Shown here: positions 60,006 to 64,000 of the stretch, in pieces
How positions within the stretch are numbered: the stretch's first letter is position 1
Layout: every line of letters begins with the position of its first letter
Origin: an uncultured Holdemanella sp.
GTDB lineage: Bacteria > Bacillota_I > Bacilli_A > Erysipelotrichales > Erysipelotrichaceae
Reading direction: 5' to 3'
DNA: 64,000 nucleotides
Assembly (NCBI RefSeq): GCF_934754935.1
Contig: NZ_CAKVJB010000007.1
Coordinates: 6,393 to 70,392, forward strand
The notes under the pieces: generated by a model
Told to the model about the DNA's origin: nothing
The model's input: only the letters and a program-made list of their open reading frames with translations
The model's database searches: none
Translations under genes and position numbers: made by a program

Positions 60006-62185
60006 CAAAGATATTGAAATATTTAAAGCCATATTGGCTATCCATTGTACTCGCATTTGGTTTGTTGTTTGGACAAGCAACTTGTGAACTTACAATGCCG
60101 GATTATATGCAAAATATTGTCAATACAGGTATTCAGAATGCGGGTATTGAAAGTGGTGTGTATCAACAAATCAGTGAGAAGACTTTAAATTCGTTTTTGA
60201 TGTTTTCAAATGATTCGGAAAAGGATTTGATTACTTCTAGCTATAAATTGGTTAAAAGTGCATCTGCAACAAAGGAACAAAAATCATTGATTCCTGCACT
60301 TAAAGAAGAGAATGTTTACTTATTGAAGGACATTAATGAATCAAAGAAGTCAAAGTTAGAATCATGTATGACCTTACTTCAAATGACTATGGTAGAAGTA
60401 AGTAAGGATGCGAAATCATCTGGTGTACAAATACCACAACTTCTTATGATGAATGGAATTGATTCTTATAGGGATTCTGCCAAGACTGAAATCTCTAAAT
60501 TAGGAAGTTCAACTGTATCGAGCATGAGTTCACAATTCTTAAAGAAAGAATATACAGATCTAGGTATGGATATGGAAAAGATGCAACAAGACTATATTAT
60601 CTTTTCTGGACTTAAGATGTTAGGATATGCTCTAGGCAGTGCTATATGTGCGATTCTAGTAGGATTTTTAGCTAGTCGTATTGCGGCAGGTTTTTCTAAA
60701 GATTTGCGTAAAGAAGTCTTTGAAAAAGTAACCCACTTTTCCAATGAGAATCTAAATACGTTTAGTACTTCTTCCTTAATTACACGTACCACAAATGATA
60801 TTCAACAACTTCAAATGACGATCGTTATGTTTTTAAGAATCGTTATGTACGCACCAATTATTGGTGTTGGAGCTATTTTTCACGTTATTGAATCGGGTGC
60901 GAATATGACTTGGATTCTAGCCTTATGTGTCGTTGTGATTTTAAGTGTAGTTCTATTGATCTTTATGATTGTGATGCCTAAATTTAAGATCATGCAGAAA
61001 ATGATCGATAAAATGAATAGTGTGGTTCGTGAATTATTGGATGGAATGTTAGTCATTCGTGCCTTTAATAATGAAAAGCTTGAAGAATCTAAGTTTGATA
61101 AAGCCAATACGGACATCACTTCCATTTCATTATTCACAACACGAGCTATGGCCATTATGATGCCAATTATGATGTTTTTAATGAATGGTACAACCCTAAT
61201 GATTTTATGGTTTGGATCGAAACAAGTCGATTCAGGAATGATTCAAGTCGGTAGTATCATGGCCTTTATGCAGTATGCGATACAAGTCATCATGGCCTTC
61301 TTAATGATTACAATGGTCACAATCATGCTTCCTAGAGCGAATGTCAGTGCTTTGCGTATTCATGAAGTATTAAGTAGTGAAATTACCGTAAAAGATAAAT
61401 CCAATCCTTTGGATTTTTCATCTTCAATGCATGGAGTCGTATCCTTTAAAAACGTTTCGTTTAAATATCCTGGTGCCGATGAATATGTATTGAATGATAT
61501 TAGCTTTGAAACAAAACCAGGCCAAACCACAGCCTTTATTGGAAGTACAGGATCTGGTAAATCAACACTAATTAACTTAGTACCAAGATTTTATGATGTA
61601 ACAAGTGGTTCGATCTTGGTGGATGGCGTTGACATTCGTGATGTGAAACAAGCGGATCTAAGAAGTCGTATTGGCTATGTTCCACAAAAGGGAATGTTAC
61701 TATCGGGAGACATTGAATCCAACTTATTATATTCAAAGAAAGATGCGAGTGAGAATGATATTCAAAGCGCTTTAGATATTTCTCAATCATTAGAATTCGT
61801 ATCTAAAAAACCAGAAGGAATACATTCAGAAATTAACCAGGGTGGTACCAATGTTTCGGGTGGCCAAAGACAAAGACTTTCAATTGCACGTGCCATTGTG
61901 CGTAAACCTGAAATCTATATTTTCGATGATAGCTTTAGTGCTCTAGACTTTAAAACGGATGCCAAACTTAGAGAGGCTTTAGCCACATCTTGTAAAGAAA
62001 CAAAGAGTACCGTATTACTTGTTGCTCAACGTATTTCAAGTATTTTACATGCCGATCAAATCATTGTATTGGATGAAGGAAAGATGGTTGGCAAAGGTAC
62101 ACATTCGGAGTTGATGAAATCTTGTGAAGTTTATCAACAGATCGCATCGAGCCAACTGACAAAGGAGGAACTTGCCAATGTCTAA
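60002..62185 (+). CDS. ABC exporter subunit 1 (degenerate ATP site, large extracytoplasmic insert)
   Basis: 727 residues. Helix 1 (about 14-32) is followed by an unusual ~160-residue polar region before helix 2 (about 205-225); the remaining transmembrane domain and NBD follow. The NBD has Walker A GSTGSGKST, signature VSGGQRQ and Walker B YIFDDS, with Asp in place of the catalytic Glu and VAQRIS with Gln replacing the H-loop His. This marks the degenerate half of heterodimeric multidrug exporters (TM287/288, BmrCD type). Confidence 0.92.
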   Translation: MTKILKYLKPYWLSIVLAFGLLFGQATCELTMPDYMQNIVNTGIQNAGIESGVYQQISEKTLNSFLMFSNDSEKDLITSSYKLVKSASATKEQKSLIPALKEENVYLLKDINESKKSKLESCMTLLQMTMVEVSKDAKSSGVQIPQLLMMNGIDSYRDSAKTEISKLGSSTVSSMSSQFLKKEYTDLGMDMEKMQQDYIIFSGLKMLGYALGSAICAILVGFLASRIAAGFSKDLRKEVFEKVTHFSNENLNTFSTSSLITRTTNDIQQLQMTIVMFLRIVMYAPIIGVGAIFHVIESGANMTWILALCVVVILSVVLLIFMIVMPKFKIMQKMIDKMNSVVRELLDGMLVIRAFNNEKLEESKFDKANTDITSISLFTTRAMAIMMPIMMFLMNGTTLMILWFGSKQVDSGMIQVGSIMAFMQYAIQVIMAFLMITMVTIMLPRANVSALRIHEVLSSEITVKDKSNPLDFSSSMHGVVSFKNVSFKYPGADEYVLNDISFETKPGQTTAFIGSTGSGKSTLINLVPRFYDVTSGSILVDGVDIRDVKQADLRSRIGYVPQKGMLLSGDIESNLLYSKKDASENDIQSALDISQSLEFVSKKPEGIHSEINQGGTNVSGGQRQRLSIARAIVRKPEIYIFDDSFSALDFKTDAKLREALATSCKETKSTVLLVAQRISSILHADQIIVLDEGKMVGKGTHSELMKSCEVYQQIASSQLTKEELANV

Positions 62186-64000
62186 TCAAAAACAAAATAA
62201 CCGTCCTAGAGGTCCTATGGGCCATGGTATGCGTGGCGGTGGTGAAAAGGCAAAAGACTTCAAGGGAACGATGAAGAAGCTTTTAAACTACATTAAACCC
62301 TTTAAATTCTCATTTTTAGTGGGTATTCTTTGTGCGGTTGTCTCCGTTTGTATCATGGTGATTGGACCTAAGATTCAAGGAAATATTATTACCGAAATTG
62401 CCCAAGGCTTTATGAATAAAGTACAAGGTAAGGGTGGCATTGATTTTGATGCGATCCAAAAAACATGTGCCTTATTATTAGCTATTTATGCCTTGAGTAC
62501 AGCCTTCTCTTATCTTCAAGGTTGGTTGATGAGTGGTGTCTCAAATAAGATGGGATACAAGCTTCGTCAGGAAATGAATCAAAAAATCGATCGACTACCA
62601 TTGTCTTATTTTGATAAAAATAGTCATGGAGATATTCTTTCAAGATTTACCAACGATGTAGATACATTAGTACAATCTTTGAATCAATCTTTATCGACTA
62701 TGGTATCTAGCTTTGTACAAATCATTGGCTTTTTAGTGATGATGATCAGTATTTCATGGAAGATGACACTGATGGCTTTGATTGTCATTCCATTAAGTTT
62801 GATCTTGGTCATGGTCGTTGTCAAAAAGAGTCAACGTTATTTCAAGGCTCAACAAAAATCTTTGGGTTTAGTCAATGGACATATTGAAGAGATGTATGCA
62901 GCCCATACGATTGTGAAGGCTTTTAATGGTGAAGAAGATTCTTTACGTACTTTTAAAGAATATAATGATCAATTGTATACGAGTGCTTGGAAGTCACAAT
63001 TCTTATCAGGACTTATGATGCCTTTGACAAACTTAATTGGGAATCTAGGCTATGTGGGAGTATGTATTTTAGGTGGATACTTAACGATTCATGGTGAAAT
63101 TGTGGTGGGTGATATTCAATCTTTCATCACATATACACGTAACTTTACACAACCGATTTCGCAAATCTCACAATCGATGAATATGCTTCAAAGTACGGCA
63201 GCTGCAGCTGAACGTGTATTTGAATTCTTGGCAGCCGATGAAGAGGTTAGTGATGTAAAAGATCCAGTTGTATTAAAGGACGTAAAAGGCCAAGTGACTT
63301 TTGAAAATGTATGTTTCGGTTATGATCCAAATAAAATTGTCATCAATGATTTTTCAATGTATATTAAGCCAGGCCAAACTACAGCTATTGTAGGTCCTAC
63401 AGGTGCTGGTAAAACTACGATTGTCAAACTATTGATGCGATTCTATGAATTGAATTCAGGTTCTATTTATATTGATGGCCATAATATTACGGAATATACA
63501 AGAAGTAGCTTACGCAATATGGTCGGTATGGTATTACAGGATGCTTGGCTATTTGAGGGTAGTATTCTAGAAAATCTACGTTTTGGAAAACCTAGTGCGA
63601 GTGATGAACAAGTAATCAAGGCAGCTAAGGCAGCTCATGTGGATCACTTTATTCATACATTAGATCATGGCTATGATACAGTATTAAATGAATCTTCAAG
63701 TAATATTAGTCAGGGGCAAAGACAATTACTAACAATTGCACGTGCTTTCTTGGCAGATCCTAAGATCTTGATTTTGGATGAGGCAACAAGTAGTGTAGAT
63801 ACACGTACAGAAGTCTTGATTCAAAAAGGTATGGATGAATTGATGAAGGGACGTACTAGTTTTGTGATTGCGCATAGACTTTCTACCATTCGTGATGCAG
63901 ATAATATTATTGTGATGGATCATGGTGACATTGTAGAAGTGGGAAGTCATGATGAATTGATGAAACGTAATGGTTTCTATACGAAGTTATATAATGCTCA
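62178..64000 (+). CDS. ABC exporter subunit 2 (consensus ATP site; 3' end outside window)
   Basis: The frame runs from ATG 62178 (AAAGGAGG 9 nt upstream, 8-nt overlap with subunit 1) to the window end, 607 complete codons. A Gly/Arg-rich N-terminus, six membrane helices and an NBD with Walker A GPTGAGKTT, Walker B ILILDEATSSVD with catalytic Glu, and IAHRLS with the H-loop His are present. The signature is ISQGQRQ, the variant that pairs with the degenerate site. It forms the heterodimer with the preceding subunit. Confidence 0.95.
   Translation, partial: MSNQKQNNRPRGPMGHGMRGGGEKAKDFKGTMKKLLNYIKPFKFSFLVGILCAVVSVCIMVIGPKIQGNIITEIAQGFMNKVQGKGGIDFDAIQKTCALLLAIYALSTAFSYLQGWLMSGVSNKMGYKLRQEMNQKIDRLPLSYFDKNSHGDILSRFTNDVDTLVQSLNQSLSTMVSSFVQIIGFLVMMISISWKMTLMALIVIPLSLILVMVVVKKSQRYFKAQQKSLGLVNGHIEEMYAAHTIVKAFNGEEDSLRTFKEYNDQLYTSAWKSQFLSGLMMPLTNLIGNLGYVGVCILGGYLTIHGEIVVGDIQSFITYTRNFTQPISQISQSMNMLQSTAAAAERVFEFLAADEEVSDVKDPVVLKDVKGQVTFENVCFGYDPNKIVINDFSMYIKPGQTTAIVGPTGAGKTTIVKLLMRFYELNSGSIYIDGHNITEYTRSSLRNMVGMVLQDAWLFEGSILENLRFGKPSASDEQVIKAAKAAHVDHFIHTLDHGYDTVLNESSSNISQGQRQLLTIARAFLADPKILILDEATSSVDTRTEVLIQKGMDELMKGRTSFVIAHRLSTIRDADNIIVMDHGDIVEVGSHDELMKRNGFYTKLYNA

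Noticed and set aside
1..64000. CRISPR array, rRNA or tRNA genes
   Set aside because: No regularly spaced repeats of CRISPR type and no recognisable tRNA or rRNA sequences were seen; the only short tandem repeat (50499-50551) has two copies and a 11-nt gap.

Overview
This window looks like the chromosome of a low-GC, AT-rich Gram-positive anaerobe of the Bacillota. The evidence is strong AGGAGG-type ribosome binding sites, a T-box leader in front of a valyl-tRNA synthetase gene, a Firmicutes-type CpsB/CpsC/CpsD phosphoregulatory trio, LytR-CpsA-Psr proteins, and DUF3990/DUF3791/Panacea-type small modules common in gut Firmicutes. An Erysipelotrichia-like organism is my inference from overall gene flavour; no rRNA or marker gene proves it. 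Nearly everything is on the plus strand.

Layout. Positions 1-15,530 form a surface-polysaccharide operon: a CapD/WbpM-type dehydratase (cut by the window edge), a PIG-L deacetylase, a YkvI-like membrane protein, a small PglC-like initiating sugar transferase, an ATP-grasp enzyme, an epimerase, four glycosyltransferase-class genes, a Wzy-like polymerase, a polysaccharide pyruvyltransferase-like protein, a Wzx flippase, and wecC/wecB for UDP-ManNAc and UDP-ManNAcA. An insertion sequence (about 15,800-17,480, minus strand) ends this part.

Positions 17,503-33,649 are a defence-rich accessory region interleaved with capsule genes. First comes a tight three-gene unit: a C5 cytosine methyltransferase, a 747-residue protein with two GHKL ATPase modules (MORC/Hsp90-like at the N-terminus, histidine kinase at the C-terminus), and a receiver-domain protein with an unknown C-terminal domain. 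A UDP-glucuronate 4-epimerase follows, overlapping by 4 nt. Then come a nuclease-SIR2 fusion, an AbiGi/AbiGii pair, a possibly leaderless membrane protein, UDP-glucose 6-dehydrogenase, a broken transposase, and a compact CBASS (CD-NTase plus 2TM SLATT effector) between two unrecognised proteins.

Positions 33,773-49,847 return to capsule regulation and assembly: cpsC, cpsB, cpsD, a PepSY-like lipoprotein, a large WcaJ/CpsE-type initiating transferase and two LCP proteins. This part is interrupted by a 1,222-residue protein with a C-terminal PD-(D/E)XK nuclease fold, a PHP/phosphoribosyltransferase pair, and a Panacea-type toxin-antitoxin cassette bracketed by two divergent copies of the phosphoribosyltransferase 3' end.

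Positions 49,848-64,000 are mixed chromosome: a HipA-like kinase behind a tandem repeat, a zinc-ribbon/GYF/DUF4234 membrane protein, DUF2752, HIRAN, a DUF3990 ART-like gene with its partner, T-box-valS, an orphan Phd/YefM antitoxin with a decayed toxin, a DUF3791 gene, a pair of possible convergent small RNAs, a PH-like protein, and a MarR-controlled heterodimeric ABC exporter (second subunit cut by the window end).

Together the genes make, export and attach a uronic-acid-containing capsule. At least five recognisable or suspected anti-phage or toxin-antitoxin modules use the variable capsule locus as their landing site. The methyltransferase/dual-GHKL/receiver unit is my best candidate for an under-described system.
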